A stretch of DNA of 64,000 nucleotides. Source: Prunus persica (Eukaryota > Streptophyta > Magnoliopsida > Rosales > Rosaceae). The position numbers and the translations under genes are program-made. Below, piece after piece: positions 34,011-45,564 of this stretch. The stretch spans positions 19,472,508 through 19,536,507 of the forward strand of contig NC_034012.1 of NCBI RefSeq assembly GCF_000346465.2. Direction: 5' to 3'. The notes beneath the pieces are model-generated. The model was not told where the DNA came from, did not search any database, and saw only the letters and a program-made list of their open reading frames with translations. Positions within the stretch are counted from its first letter, which is position 1, and each line of letters begins with the position of its first letter.

Positions 34011-35156
34011 CTTCACTTTCTTTCAAAGTACTTGTTACAAAATATATATATATATATATGTATGTATGAATAGTAAATATTTATATATATAACTTTTTTT
34101 AAATAATTAAAAAAATAAAAAAAAATAAAAAAGGAACTGCTTGGACCAGCCCAGTCAGCCCACTTCTCCAAGCCCAAACCTGCAAGCTCCGGCCCTGCTA
34201 GCACAGCACACAGCCCAGCTCGCGTCTCAACCTGCTCTAAGCCCAGGCATTTGCCACGTCACGCCAAGACCCAGCCCTTCCTCTCCTAGCGCAAGCCTGC
34301 TTCACACACAAGGCCCAGCGCCTTCCAACCACAGCTCAGGCCCACCTCGCGCACCAAGCCTAACGCCTCCATGTTTCACTTTGACCCCAGCGCCTCCCTG
34401 CCTCAACTTCAAGCTCAACACACGCAGGCTTGAACCTGCCAACCCTTCCACCTTCCAATCTTGCTTCCACAACAACCAAAAAAAAAAAAAAAAAAAGCTG
34501 ATGCAAGAGCATGATGAAACAAAGAGTGGTTTCAATCTTACCAACTAGTTTCTTCATAGACCAAGAGGCAAATTCTTGTGGCTGTGAAATTAAAAAAAAC
34601 ACAAAACAAAAAGAAAAGAAATGTCAATTTTCTTCTTTTCGTCCAACGGCCGCAAGCAAGCACATACATATATGAGAGATGAATAAAAAATGCCAAGTCT
34701 CCCCACGTTGGTTACTGAAAATTCAAAATGGTGCGAGCCTCAGATTCGTGGACCTTCTTGCCGACAAGAGAAGTTCTTGTTGATCTATTTAGTTAATCTA
34801 AATACCCATAAGTACAACGCAATTTAAAGAGGCCAAAAGCCATCAAAGCTCCTAGTGGTGCTAGGGTTTCTTGTTCCTCGTTTAGGAAAATATTGGATTT
34901 TGTATCTTGCTTCACAAGATCTTACCAATATTGGATATTATTAAGCTTAATAATATCAACCAAAAAAAAAAAAAAAAAGGAAACCAACGTGGGAAATAAA
35001 AAGTCAACGTTGGAAATAGGGTTCATTGGATATTATTAAGTTTAATAATATCACCAAAACAAAAAAAACAAAAAAAACAAAAAAAAAGGAAGAGAAAGGA
35101 ACACTTCAAGCTGCACCTCCTACATGTGACAAAGCACATATCTACAGTGCATCATA
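34011..35156. other. Untranslated region before the 3' LTR of the inner Tat element
   Basis: Holds an AT microsatellite (34040-34060), a C/T-rich block (34141-34470), A runs, and two copies of an inverted repeat (34934-34957 and 35029-35052) within a duplicated TTGGATATTATTAAG stretch. The C/T-rich block has an open frame but is low-complexity proline/serine text. Confidence 0.55.
34934..34957. repeat. Perfect 24-bp palindrome, repeated at 35029-35052
   Basis: GATATTATTAAG is followed at once by its own reverse complement. The copy at 35029-35052 differs by one base (TTTAATAATATC in the right arm). Confidence 0.8.
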
Positions 35157-35170
35157 AAGTGAGGGCAATT
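35157..35170 (+). promoter_or_regulatory. Polypurine tract of the inner Tat element
   Basis: AAGTGAGGGCAATT lies directly before the 3' LTR start TGTAGAC. It is purine-rich but imperfect. Confidence 0.5.
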
Positions 35171-35890
35171 TGTAGACAAATAAATTTTGGCTAAATTCCA
35201 CTAAATAAAAAAATAATTAGGGTTTAGTGGATTAAATTGTGGGCCTCATAATTCGCCCATGTGGCGTGTGACTCATCAAAGTCGGATTAGTTGTCAAAAA
35301 ATGACACGTGGCGACATCCGACGAAGTGCATCAAACGGTTCAAGATGAAGACAAAATTAAGGGAAAGAATCTTTTGTGATTGACTTTGATTTAAATCAAA
35401 TATTAATCAGGACAATCAATTGAAGATAATCTGGTTAAAGTGCCAGATTATGGGAATTGATTTAAATCAAATCAAAATCCCACAAAACAAGGTTTTAAAT
35501 AAGGAAAGTTATTTAGGTCAAGCATCCTACAAAAGCCTATAAATAGGAGGCCTCAAGACGAAAGAAGGGCGCAGAAAAAAACCTAGCACTCAGAAGAAAC
35601 AGAAAACTCTCTGCATTCTTCACCCTACTTTGGAAGAGCCACCAAGCACAACAAATACGTGCCGGTTCCTTCACCACAGAAAAATCCCAAACACCAAACA
35701 AGCTTCGTGCTATCCGTTTGATCAAGATCAAGTCTCTACGACCCTTGTATCAAACAAAAATTTTCTTTAAACACTTTGGAGATCAAATTAGAGGATTCAG
35801 TACAAAGATTGTAACCCTAAATTTCATTAATACAATATTATTTTGTACATGTGTTCTTGTCTCATTTGTCGCAGGAAATTCGTGTTTACA
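35171..35890 (+). repeat. 3' LTR of the inner Tat element
   Basis: TGTAGAC to TTTACA, collinear with 20614-21337, TATAAATA at 35538-35545, followed by ACGTA. About 17 single-base differences from the left copy were counted by eye. Confidence 0.9.
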
Positions 35891-36277
35891 ACGTACTCCT
35901 AGAAGCCATCTCTTGGTGTTTGAATATTGGAAGCACTAGCCAGAATCCAAGCTTTGCTATGGAAAGAAATTAAGCACCTCTCCAGCAAGGACATGAATCA
36001 GAGGAAAGTGACGCTAGGCATTCAGCCCATGGCAGCACCAGGAGTAGACGTTCCAGATTTGGTTCTAGAAGAATGAACAAGATACAGGATGCTGTACTCT
36101 GACAAGAGGCTGCAGCACAAAGGAGCAAGGATACTCTAAATAACATGACAGCCATGATGCAGTGGCAAGTCAACAGGCAATTCAGAAAGGATCGTGAGGC
36201 TGCTATTGCAAGAATTCCAAACCCAGATATTGTGGTCCAGTAGCTAGGAAGGATCCTCACCGATAAACAGAACAAAA
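35891..36277 (+). pseudogene. Outer Tat-like element continues: gag start with three nonsense changes
   Basis: After ACGTA the sequence picks up the outer element interrupted at 20613. The ATG at 35962 is followed by a stop three codons later. Compared with the copy at 21403, three codons are stops here: CAA to TAA, CGA to TGA and CAG to TAG, all C-to-T changes on the coding strand. The stretch ends in a TATATATA tract where a minus-strand LTR of another family begins. Confidence 0.65.
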
Positions 36278-38136
36278 GTGTATATATATATATATATATA
36301 ATATGACTACTACCAAACTTGTACCGGGGAAACAATCCAATCGGGGAATTCTTTGACTAGACCACATGGAAGAATCCTCAATTGACCATGTGGCTAGGGA
36401 ACGAGCCGTCCAACAGGGGGACTAGCTCACCAGCATATACAACAGAATCCTCAATACTCGTACGTCTGTGACAAGTCCTACGCGTGCAGACTAACCCCGC
36501 TAAGGGTCTACAAAACACCCTGTCAAGGGTGCCCCGGTTCCGACATATCCAAGTATCCCAAAAGTTTCCAAGTATCCAATCCATGTATTCCAAAACAAGG
36601 GAGGTACAAAGGGTAGTGCTAATAGCACTTCAAACTGACATAAACCACAACCCAACTCACATTCCATAATCCCTTTCCCACAAACCCATGTACCTCACAC
36701 ATATCCAAGCGCAGATAGAAATTCTCGAAAATAGCATATATCAACTCAAGATAATCAAAATATACCAATATCCAAATATATTTCAAATACTTTCATAAAC
36801 ATATCACGTTTCAACAATTAATTATATAATAAGCTCAATAATCAAATAAATCATTATGCATAGCTTCCTATCATGAAAATAATGTTTATTATTTAAAAAT
36901 AAAGTCCACTCACAGATAATCCAATGCTGCTTGACCCTGAGAGGGTCCCGCCCGTTGGGTATGCTGGGCCGGAATACCTATTTAAGAATACAAGGCTAAA
37001 TTAAAATAGAATACTTCGAAAGAGACTTTAAAATAAAACCCTAGTTTTCCCGAGATTCCAAGTGTGTGAACGACGAATGAGAAGTTCCTAAGGTCCAACT
37101 ACGTGTTTCGAATGGTGGAATAACCTTGGAAGACGCTCGGTCAACCGAGTGGTCAAACTTTCCAAACTTGGTCAACCAGGCCCGCGGGGCCCACGACCTT
37201 CGATTTCGGATCCAAAAGTTCTTACGGGTTCGACAAGGTTTACTAAACATGTCTTGCAAGTTTGGTCCAAATCGAGCAATTGGATCGCTCGCGATCACAT
37301 GATCGGACGGTCACCGTTTTACACAAACTTTAAGTCATTGAATCAAAGCATCCGGGACTTCGATTCATGATCCGCAAATTCCTACACGATCCTAGAGGTA
37401 CCTAGATCAACATATTTGGAACGGAGTCGATCCAACAGTCTGAACATATCGAACCTGGATAACGCCTAATATGTGTAAATACGATCGATAGTCAAACGAT
37501 AACCAAATCCAAATCCAAGCATATCATCATGCTCAAGACGACATGGGAAACATTCTAGCTTATAAAACCAACCTTGACATCCCATCGACGCTCTGCCACC
37601 GTCGGAGGTTGTCTAGAGAAATTTTTCGGTGATCGAAAAACTCTAAACTGCCAACCAATAATCATACTAACAGATCAAGCACATCAAGGGAAGTAAGTTT
37701 ATCCCTCTACTCGAAGATCAATTTAGCCATCAAAGCCCTCGAATGAAATGTTTTCTCGTCGAAAAACCTAGAAATTTCTAGGTTTGGATTCGATGGTTTC
37801 GGGTTGAAATCACGTCGGGTCTTTGAGGGAAATTACAAAGGTGAGGTAGGGGAGTGTTTTGGAACCCACTTGGTGGTCGGTGGTGGTTGTGGTTGGCCGA
37901 AAAAACCATCGAAAGTCATAGCTTTGACAGTGCTACTTTTGAGCTTGGTTTTCGTTCAAAATTTTGGTTTAACCCCTTGGAATCAAAGCTGAAAATTGGT
38001 ATGGATGTGAAGAGGAGAGAGAGTTGAAAAAAAGGGACCAATTTCTTGGCCGGAGACAGCCGGATGTGGCCGAAATCGCCTTCAGAAGTCGTCGAGGTCG
38101 TCAGGGTCTTGGCGACTAAACAGAGGAGAGAGAGAA

Positions 38137-38171
<35 letters not shown>

Positions 38172-38441
38172 AGTTTTAAAAATCCAATTTCAAAATATTT
38201 ACAGTTGTGCCATTGGACTTCCGTTGATCGTAACTTCTTCGTTACAACTCCGATTCAAGCCCACTATGTGTCTACGAACTCGTATCGACGCGATCTACGT
38301 CATGGTGCCATTCAATTCCCCAAAATCTATTGAATTAAAAAGTGACCAAAATAACCTTGTCTTTGATGGCAAAATTGTAATTTCATAATTAAATAAATTA
38401 TATAGATTAAATAAATGGTTAAAAGTTAGGTCGGGATGTTA
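36278..38441 (-). mobile_element. Minus-strand LTR of a large LTR-retrotransposon family
   Basis: On the minus strand it begins TGTAACATCCCGACC at 38441, the usual TGT start of an LTR, and reads through a CT/GA microsatellite (38122-38166), CGATCATGTGATCGCGAGCG-like text and GGGGCCCGCGGGCC... to a TA-rich end near 36278. The first half is related to the plus-strand LTR at 41533-42757 (shared texts around 37140-37470 and 42060-42400). Its inner border with the outer gag is a TA tract and no target duplication could be found. No protein is coded. Confidence 0.6.
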
Positions 38442-39929
38442 CATGTATGGATGAGTTTGATGCAATACACCCCTCTGCCCTGCCAGTGCCCCAATCTACT
38501 TGTGATAGTGAATCAAGTGAGGTAATTTCTAATGATCTATCAGTGTTAACTTATCAGTTACACCCACAAACCACTCATGGGAAAATTAAAGTACAATATT
38601 CTCTTGATATACATGCCATGTCTAAATATCTCATTAGCCATTATGTGTCAACTCATTGTTTATCTAAGTCATATGCATCATATTTGTGTCAGTTATCTAG
38701 TGCATGTGTGCACACTAAGTTGCATGATGCTCTTTCTGACCCCAAATGAGTGGATGCCATGAATGTTGAAATGGAAGCTTTGAATAAGAATGAAACTAGG
38801 GATTTAGTCCCTTTACCAAGAGGGAAGAAAGATGTTGGGTGCAGATGAGTGTTTACTTTGAAGCATAAGACAGATGGTTCTATTGACTGTTATAAGGCTA
38901 GATTGGTAGCAAAGGATTATACTCAGACCTATGGAGTGGATTACTTGAAGACCTTTGCTCCAGTAGTAAAGTTCAATATGATTGTGACTGGAGATGATTA
39001 GGCAGAAATGCAAAATCTTTAGAAGTATTTAGCTTCCGAGTTTGAGATGAAGTCATTGGGTGACTTGAAGTACTTTCTTAGGATTGAAGTTGCCAGATCT
39101 AAGCATGATATCTTTTTGTCCCAAAGGAAGTATGTTTTGGATTTACTTGCAGAGACTGGAATGTTGGATTGTAAACCAATTGATCCTCCCAATGAACAAA
39201 ATCATAAGTTAGGGTTATATCCTGATCAAGTCCCTACTGACAAGGAGCGTTATTAACGGCTTGTGGGGAAATTGATTTATTTAGCTCATGCATGTAATGA
39301 TATAGCATATGCAGTGAGTGTAGTGAATCAGTTTATGCATTCTCCTAGTGAAGATCATATGGGTGCTGTGATGCGTATTTTGAGGTATCTGAAAGTAACT
39401 CCTGGAACAAAGTTAATATTCTCCAAGTATGGTCATATGGATGTGGAAGGGTATACAAATGCCGATTGGGCTGGTTTAGTCACTAATAGACATTCTACGT
39501 CTGAGTATTTCACATTTTTTAGTTACCATCTTGTTACTTCGAGGAGTAAAAAGTAAATAGTGGTGTCTCGATCTAGTGCCGAAGCCGAGTATCGTGGGAT
39601 GGCTCAAGGTGTGTGCGAGTTACTATGGTTGAGGAGATTGTTGGGAGATCTTGGGTTTGAGCCCCAGAAACCCATGGATTTGTATTGTGACAATAAAGAT
39701 GAAATTGTAATTGCTCATAACCCTGTACAACATGATCGTACAAAGCATTTGGAGGTTGATTGATATTTTATTAAAGAGATGTTGGATGCTGAGATTATTT
39801 CTTTTCCATTCTTATCATCCGAGTATCAGCTAGCAGATGTTCTTATGAAAGTTGTGTCTACTACTGTCTTTCTCAACTCGCTTGACAAGTTGGGCGTGCA
39901 TGACATCTTTGTTCCAACTTGAGGGGGAG
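38442..39929 (+). pseudogene. 3' half of a Copia polyprotein (RT and RNase H), decayed
   Basis: Reads RT_2-type text ([39 protein letters not shown]), then jumps from FAPVVKFN to MIVTGDD, so the middle of RT including the usual YVDD context is lost. It continues through FEMKSLGDLKYFLRIEVA, RLVGKLIYLAHACNDIAYAV, YTNADWAG and the RNase H part SRSSAEAEYRGMAQG...DRTKHLEVD. More than six stops occur. It ends at the polypurine tract TTGAGGGGGAG (39919-39929). The LTR after it matches the LTR piece in the fragments at 14217 and 17216, so all belong to one family. Confidence 0.85.
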
Positions 39930-40131
39930 CGTTGGCAAGATCCTAGTTTGATTAGGAGATTTATTTCTAGAATAGAATTTTATTTCTTTCTCTTTTGTAC
40001 AAATCTTGTGCAATTAGGAGTTTATTTGTTTTCTTGTATAACCCTACTAGGGTTTACACACTTGTATTATAAATACATCCTTTTGGAGAATGAAAATATA
40101 TCAGAAAATATTTAACCCCATATTGTTTGAC
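39930..40131 (+). repeat. 3' LTR of the Copia element (about 202 bp)
   Basis: Starts CGTTGGCAAG (expected TG mutated to CG) after the polypurine tract and ends TTGTTTGAC. It carries TTGTATAACCCTACTAGGG and TATAAATA, as do 14217-14317 and 17216-17316. Confidence 0.8.
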
Positions 40132-41007
40132 TAAAACATGTGTAAAGATTTTTAAAGCCCACGAAATCCAGGGCTAAGCATGTGTTTAAAGTCCATGAAT
40201 TGCAGTCCGGTTTCCTCCTCTCTTTTTTTAATTTTTTTTTTGCTTGGCCCAAAATGACGTCGTTTTGGCTAGGCGTGCGCTACACAGCACAACAAACAGA
40301 CTTTGGCTGAGTTATTTTGCCAGTCCATTGATGTTGGAGGCCCTATACAAAGAGAAATATTAAGACCCTATTTTTTTAAATGAATGAAACAAAAATTCAC
40401 AATTCACAATTCAAAAATAGAATTGAAAATTTTCCATACTTAAGAGTTAGAACCCAATCAATTATATGCCTTTTGAAAAACTGAAAAATAATAATCATAA
40501 TAATCATAATAATAAGACTTTTAAAAAAAATATTGTACTGCACACAAAATCCACGTTCAATTTAAAATAGCAAAACCCAATAACATGAGTAATGAGGTGA
40601 CATGAGAGGTAGGGATGCGCCACAATCTGAAACTTTTTTTAAAATTGTTTTTATTTAGTTGCAATTGAATAGGATTAGAATATGTCAAAAAGTAGCAAAA
40701 CACCCCGTTTCAATTTTAAATCAAACTAAGTCATAAACGAGGCCTTTTAATATGAGAGAGAAACCTAAAAGAAACTTCAGCACGCTGTTGTCTTCTTCCT
40801 CGCGCAGTTACGAGTTTGCAACTCTAAAAGTTTCAAGATTTTCCCTGCCGTGTCTTCTTCCTTTGGAGGCCCCTGATTTTTGGGGGCCCTGTGCAGTTGC
40901 ACAATCTGCATAGGCTATGGACCGGTTGGAGTTCACCATCACCAACTGAGCAGAAGGACAATTTGAAGCACCTACACCTCCTTGCGCCTTAATAGGTCCG
41001 CCACTGA
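40132..41007. other. AT-rich region with a possible hAT remnant
   Basis: No gene is seen. TTGGGGGCCCTGTGC near 40878 resembles text in the hAT element at 58211-59219. Near 40991-41004 it ends GGTCCGCCACTG, whose reverse complement is a common plant hAT start. No matching left end or duplication was found. Confidence 0.35.
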
Positions 41008-41420
41008 GTACAAACTATTACTTTGATATAATCATATATTAGAGGTAGTAAAAAACCCGTATAAACCCACGATTATCAAATGGATTATAAAGCAGTGGGT
41101 GGCTTTCATCCACTAGTTCTTTTGGTACATGTAGGACACAATTGTTGTATTTAAACAGCCCAAGTGAGTATCTTATCTTGTCCCCATAATGCTTTACTCG
41201 ATGGAAGCATGCTTTCACTATATCATTGCTCCATGCCTAATAAACACAAGTCAAACAAGTTATCATTAAATTAACTTAAGATAACAACTTATTTGCCAGT
41301 ATTTCATTTGTTTCAGCACTACTAACAAAAATCAATGAGCATTGGATGGTGTCCACTAAAGGGATTTTTATTGACAATGGTGTCCACAAAAAGAGTTTAT
41401 ACTGATTGTGGGTGCAAATA
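41008..41420. repeat. Segment duplicated from the dioxygenase region
   Basis: Starts TACAAACTATTACTTTGATA as at 12607 and stays collinear with 12607-12946 and then 13358-13440. It lacks the MITE at 12947-13357. Confidence 0.75.
41040..41236 (-). pseudogene. Dioxygenase exon-3 fragment, frame still open
   Basis: On the minus strand TTATTAG is followed by WSNDIVKACFHRVKHYGD, then KIRYSLGLFKYNN, LHVPKELVDESHPLLYNPFD, a continuous exon-3 frame of about 60 codons like that at 10650-10901. It keeps the HRV histidine and RYS. The usual C-terminus after FDNR is lost, and no exons 1 or 2 are found upstream, where an LTR begins at 41533. It is therefore a gene relic although its frame is open. Confidence 0.75.
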
Positions 41421-41742
41421 TTTTCGTCTCCAATTACAGCACGCCACCTGGAAAAAAAAGAAAAGAATATCCCTTAAATTAGTTAATTGAATCAATTTAT
41501 TTGGCCAATTAATTAATAGGGATAATATCTTATGTAACAACTTGATCCTAAATCAATTTTATTTATTAATTTATTCAAGTAAAAGACAATTTTACCCCCG
41601 TATGAATTTGGGAATTTCAATTGTACCGTTGCTTAGAGCACGTCGAGATGAGTCCGTAGACACGTAGTTGGCTCAAATCCGAGTTGTATTGAGAAAGATA
41701 CGATTAAAACAGTAATTTTGCCAAACTGGATTTTTAAAATCC

Positions 41743-41743
41743 A

Positions 41744-41793
<50 letters not shown>
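41743..41793. repeat. (CT)n microsatellite in the LTR
   Basis: About 25 uninterrupted CT units. The related minus-strand LTR has the matching GA run at 38122-38166. Confidence 0.9.
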
Positions 41794-41797
<4 letters not shown>

Positions 41798-44045
41798 GTG
41801 AAAACCCTCACTCCCCGACTATTTTGTAGAGCCGTGCAGTCTGGAGGTCACCATCGCCACCACCGACCGTCATCTGGGATGGCACCGGTCCCAAAAGGAC
41901 CGCCACATCCTCCTCCTTCCGTTCCACCCCACCTCTGACGCTGGCGCATGGGCAAGGTTGTGAGGCCACATTTTGCCCTGATGTGATCCTCGTGTTGCCA
42001 CGAGTGCGTAGTTATGCTCGGATATGAATTTGGATATCGTTTGATCATCGATCGAATATTGCATATTAGGTGTTATTCGTGTTCGATATGTTCGGGACGT
42101 TGGATCGACTCCAATTTAGTATATGTTGATCTAGGCATTCTTAGGATTGTGTAGGAATTCGCGGATCGTGAATCGGAGCCCTAGATGTTCCGATTCAATA
42201 ATGTAAAGTTTGCATTAAACGATAAATGTTCGATCACGCGATCGCGAGTGATCCGGCCGCTCGACCGAAACTAAATTTGTAGGGCATGTTCAGTAAATTT
42301 GGTTGAACATGTAGGAAATTTCAGATTGGAAAAATGGAGTCGTGGGCCCCGCGGCCCGGTTGACCCAATGTAGGAAGTTTGACCCTCGGTTGATCGTGAG
42401 TCTTCTGAGATAGTATCGTCCTTCGAGTAGTGCTAGGACGACTGTGTAAACAAGGTTTAACTATTTGTGAATTGCTCTGATTATGTTTGGATTACATGTT
42501 TATGTTATAGTGTTTAATGATATTTTGGGTGTTGTTCTGATATTCGAAGTTTAGTATGTTAACTATTTATTTATTCTTATTATCAGTATTAATAAAGTGA
42601 ATGATTGGGTGATATTGGATTATTCAAATGTTTGTGGGTTATTGAATAACCGCTTTTATTTTCTAAGGATGTTGGTGTGGATGAGAAATTAATTAAATGT
42701 TTATTATATGTTTAAATTTAATATATATTCAATGGATTGAAGATGATGAGTTTCAGAATATGGTTTCCAAAGACGACGGTTTTACAAAACCGGCGTAATG
42801 TATCATCTTATACAACCCTAAAATGGGTTGATTTTAAAACATGGCGCTGGTCAATTAACCAGCATCGTCTTTTAAAACACGCTAAACAAAAGGAGCTGCT
42901 TAAGTGAATTCTCCCTCGACCTAAAATTCAGATTTCCCCGTCTGTGTGAAAACCTAATCTCTCCCTCCTTGAAACCTCATGAGCTCTTCTCTCTCTTTCC
43001 GTGAAACCCTCTCTGAAACACTCCCTTTCTCACCTTTCTACTCCTCAGCCATCGACGCCATGGACGCAGCGACGCCGTCAACGACATCATCTTCTTCGCA
43101 TCAGTCATCACCAGCCACCATCGAGGCCATCTTCATCCCAAACTTTGTTGACACTCGCAAACTGACGTCGTGAGGTGGACAACACCACCAAGAAGACATA
43201 CAACCTCTTCGATAGAAAAGAAATCAGAGAGACAGAGGTGAAGAGGTGATGGTCATCGTCTATCTCTCGATGGCTCTCTCTTGCTGGAGCTCTCTTTCTT
43301 GTTGTCTCTCTCTCTCTCTAGCTCGCTCGATCTCTCTTGCTGGCTGGCTCCATGAGAGCCTCCCTTCCTCCATTCCACAGGTAACAACTCTCCTTCTCTT
43401 ATGATTATTTTCTATAATTTTTGAAGAATCAATTTCTATATCCCTAATATGATTTAAGGTTAAAATATTTGGGTGTTTAATTGTAAATTATCTTGGCAAA
43501 TTGTTATATTTTTGTAAATATTTTCGATTTATATAGAAATTAAGGCAACTTTTCTGAATTTTTGTTTTTTTGTTTTTTGTTTTTGTTTTAGGGATTTATA
43601 TGTATGAATCAGAAAGGTGAGAATCTACAAAAATATAACTTCTATTGTGATGCCCTTCTATGGTTATCGTTATGCTCTTCAAAATTTTGCTTGGCTTATA
43701 TATGTCCCATGATCTTAGTCCATTATTTATGAATTTGGTATCCATAAAAGGCCTTATCTCTTCAAAGCTGAAAGACTTTAACCATGGCACCCTCCCTTTT
43801 CTCTCTGCCCCTCCTCTGCCCCTGCATTGGTATTCTCCAAATTCCACAGTTCTGTAAATGCAAGTTTTTATGAACTTCAATACTGTTCAGTTTCATTTGT
43901 ACTTAATTGCTGTGTGACGTCGTTGAAATGGGTTTATCCACCATTGTCTCTACATAAAGTTTTTAAGTTTGTGTAGATTATTAAGAATTTAGATCTTTTT
44001 TGTTATATTCTTTAGCTTGCTGGATTGACATCTGTTATATTGATA

Positions 44046-44547
<502 letters not shown>

Positions 44548-45119
44548 GCTGGACATGTTTTCAGTGTAGCTGTCCTACTTAAATATGTGCTTGTTTGTTG
44601 TGTTCTAATCTTTTGTTTTGTGCTGTCATGAGAAATAGGCCATGTGTGTTTACTTGATTAGTGGCTTAGAGACAATAGAGTGACTTCTATAATTATCTTG
44701 ATTGTATATCTCACTATTACATTATTTTGGCTTGTTAAGCAGTTTCCTACACCATGGAAGTGGTTCTAATGAAGCTACTGCTAGCGTGGGGGAAGTAGTG
44801 TTGGTTCAACCTGCTGTTAAATGCAGGGGAAAAGTGGTGATGATGAAGGTATAGCTTTGTATACATATGGAGAACTTGACTTGAAGGATAATTAGGTATA
44901 GGAATTTTGGTATATTATTATAATTAGGCTTGCAGCTTGCAGCTATCGGCCCTAGAGTACTTTCATTTTTTAGATTTTAATTTGTTCTATTGTACTCTTG
45001 ATATTCTATTTATGAAAGAAACAATTTTTGAGTATATATGTGCGGCGTGGGTAATAGCATATTTGAGTATGTTTCTGATACCATTGGAAACAAGAAAAAA
45101 AGAAGAAGCTAAAATGTAA

Positions 45120-45564
45120 AATTACAACGTCAATTTTACAGTAAATAGACGATGGTTTTGTTGAAAAAACCGTTGTCTTAGAGTTAATAGACGACAATAT
45201 TTCAAGAAACCGCAGTCTTCACAATTAATAGACGACGGTTTTTTAACAAACCCGACGTCTTTGGATACGATAAGCGACAGTTCTTTCAAAAAAACCGTCA
45301 TCTTTATATCTAATAGACAACAGTTCTTTCAAAAAAAGGTCGTATTTACATTTAATAGACGACAGTTCTTTCAAAAAAAATGGTTGTCTTTACATCCAAT
45401 AGATGACGGTTTTGAGTAGAAGTGTCGTCTTTACAAATAATAGACGACGGGGATTTACAGTCATGGTTTTATGCATCAAAAGATGTCGATCGATCTCATG
45501 ATGGTTGAAAAACCGGATACACGACGGTAGATTACCGTCGTTTATTGCGATTTTTGTAGTAGTG
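45120..45564. repeat. Subterminal repeats of the CACTA-like element
   Basis: At least six spaced copies of AATAGACGACRGTT, each followed by an AAAACCGTCGTCT-like inverse, about 40-60 bp apart. They fill the last 430 bp before the terminal TGTAGTAGTG. A single related copy (AAAGACGACGGTTTTACAAA) lies at the left end (42768). Confidence 0.8.

Larger units (their letters stand above)
20614..35890 (+). mobile_element. Inner Ty3/Gypsy Tat-like retrotransposon with antisense PMD gene
   Basis: LTR (20614-21337), displaced flank copy (21338-22124), filler, 20-bp LTR end, primer-binding site, gag, protease, RT, RNase H, second RNase H-like domain, integrase, a minus-strand PMD-type gene, six 100-bp tandem repeats, polypurine tract and 3' LTR (35171-35890). 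The order PR-RT-RH-second RH-IN without chromodomain is that of the Tat lineage. The LTRs differ at roughly 2-3 percent of positions by eye, so insertion is not very recent. Every frame has stops or shifts, so the copy is not autonomous now. TSD ACGTA is seen at both outer edges. Confidence 0.85.

Noticed and set aside
34141..34548. 135-codon proline/serine-rich open frame
   Set aside because: Low-complexity C/T-rich DNA in the untranslated part of a Tat element; no domain, and open frames also exist on the other strand.
40321..41004. Possible hAT element from CAGTCCATTG to GGTCCGCCACTG
   Set aside because: The ends are poor inverted copies and the 8-bp flanks do not match.
44937..45119. 60-codon open frame inside the CACTA-like element
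   Set aside because: AT-rich, no domain, and it ends at the subterminal repeats.
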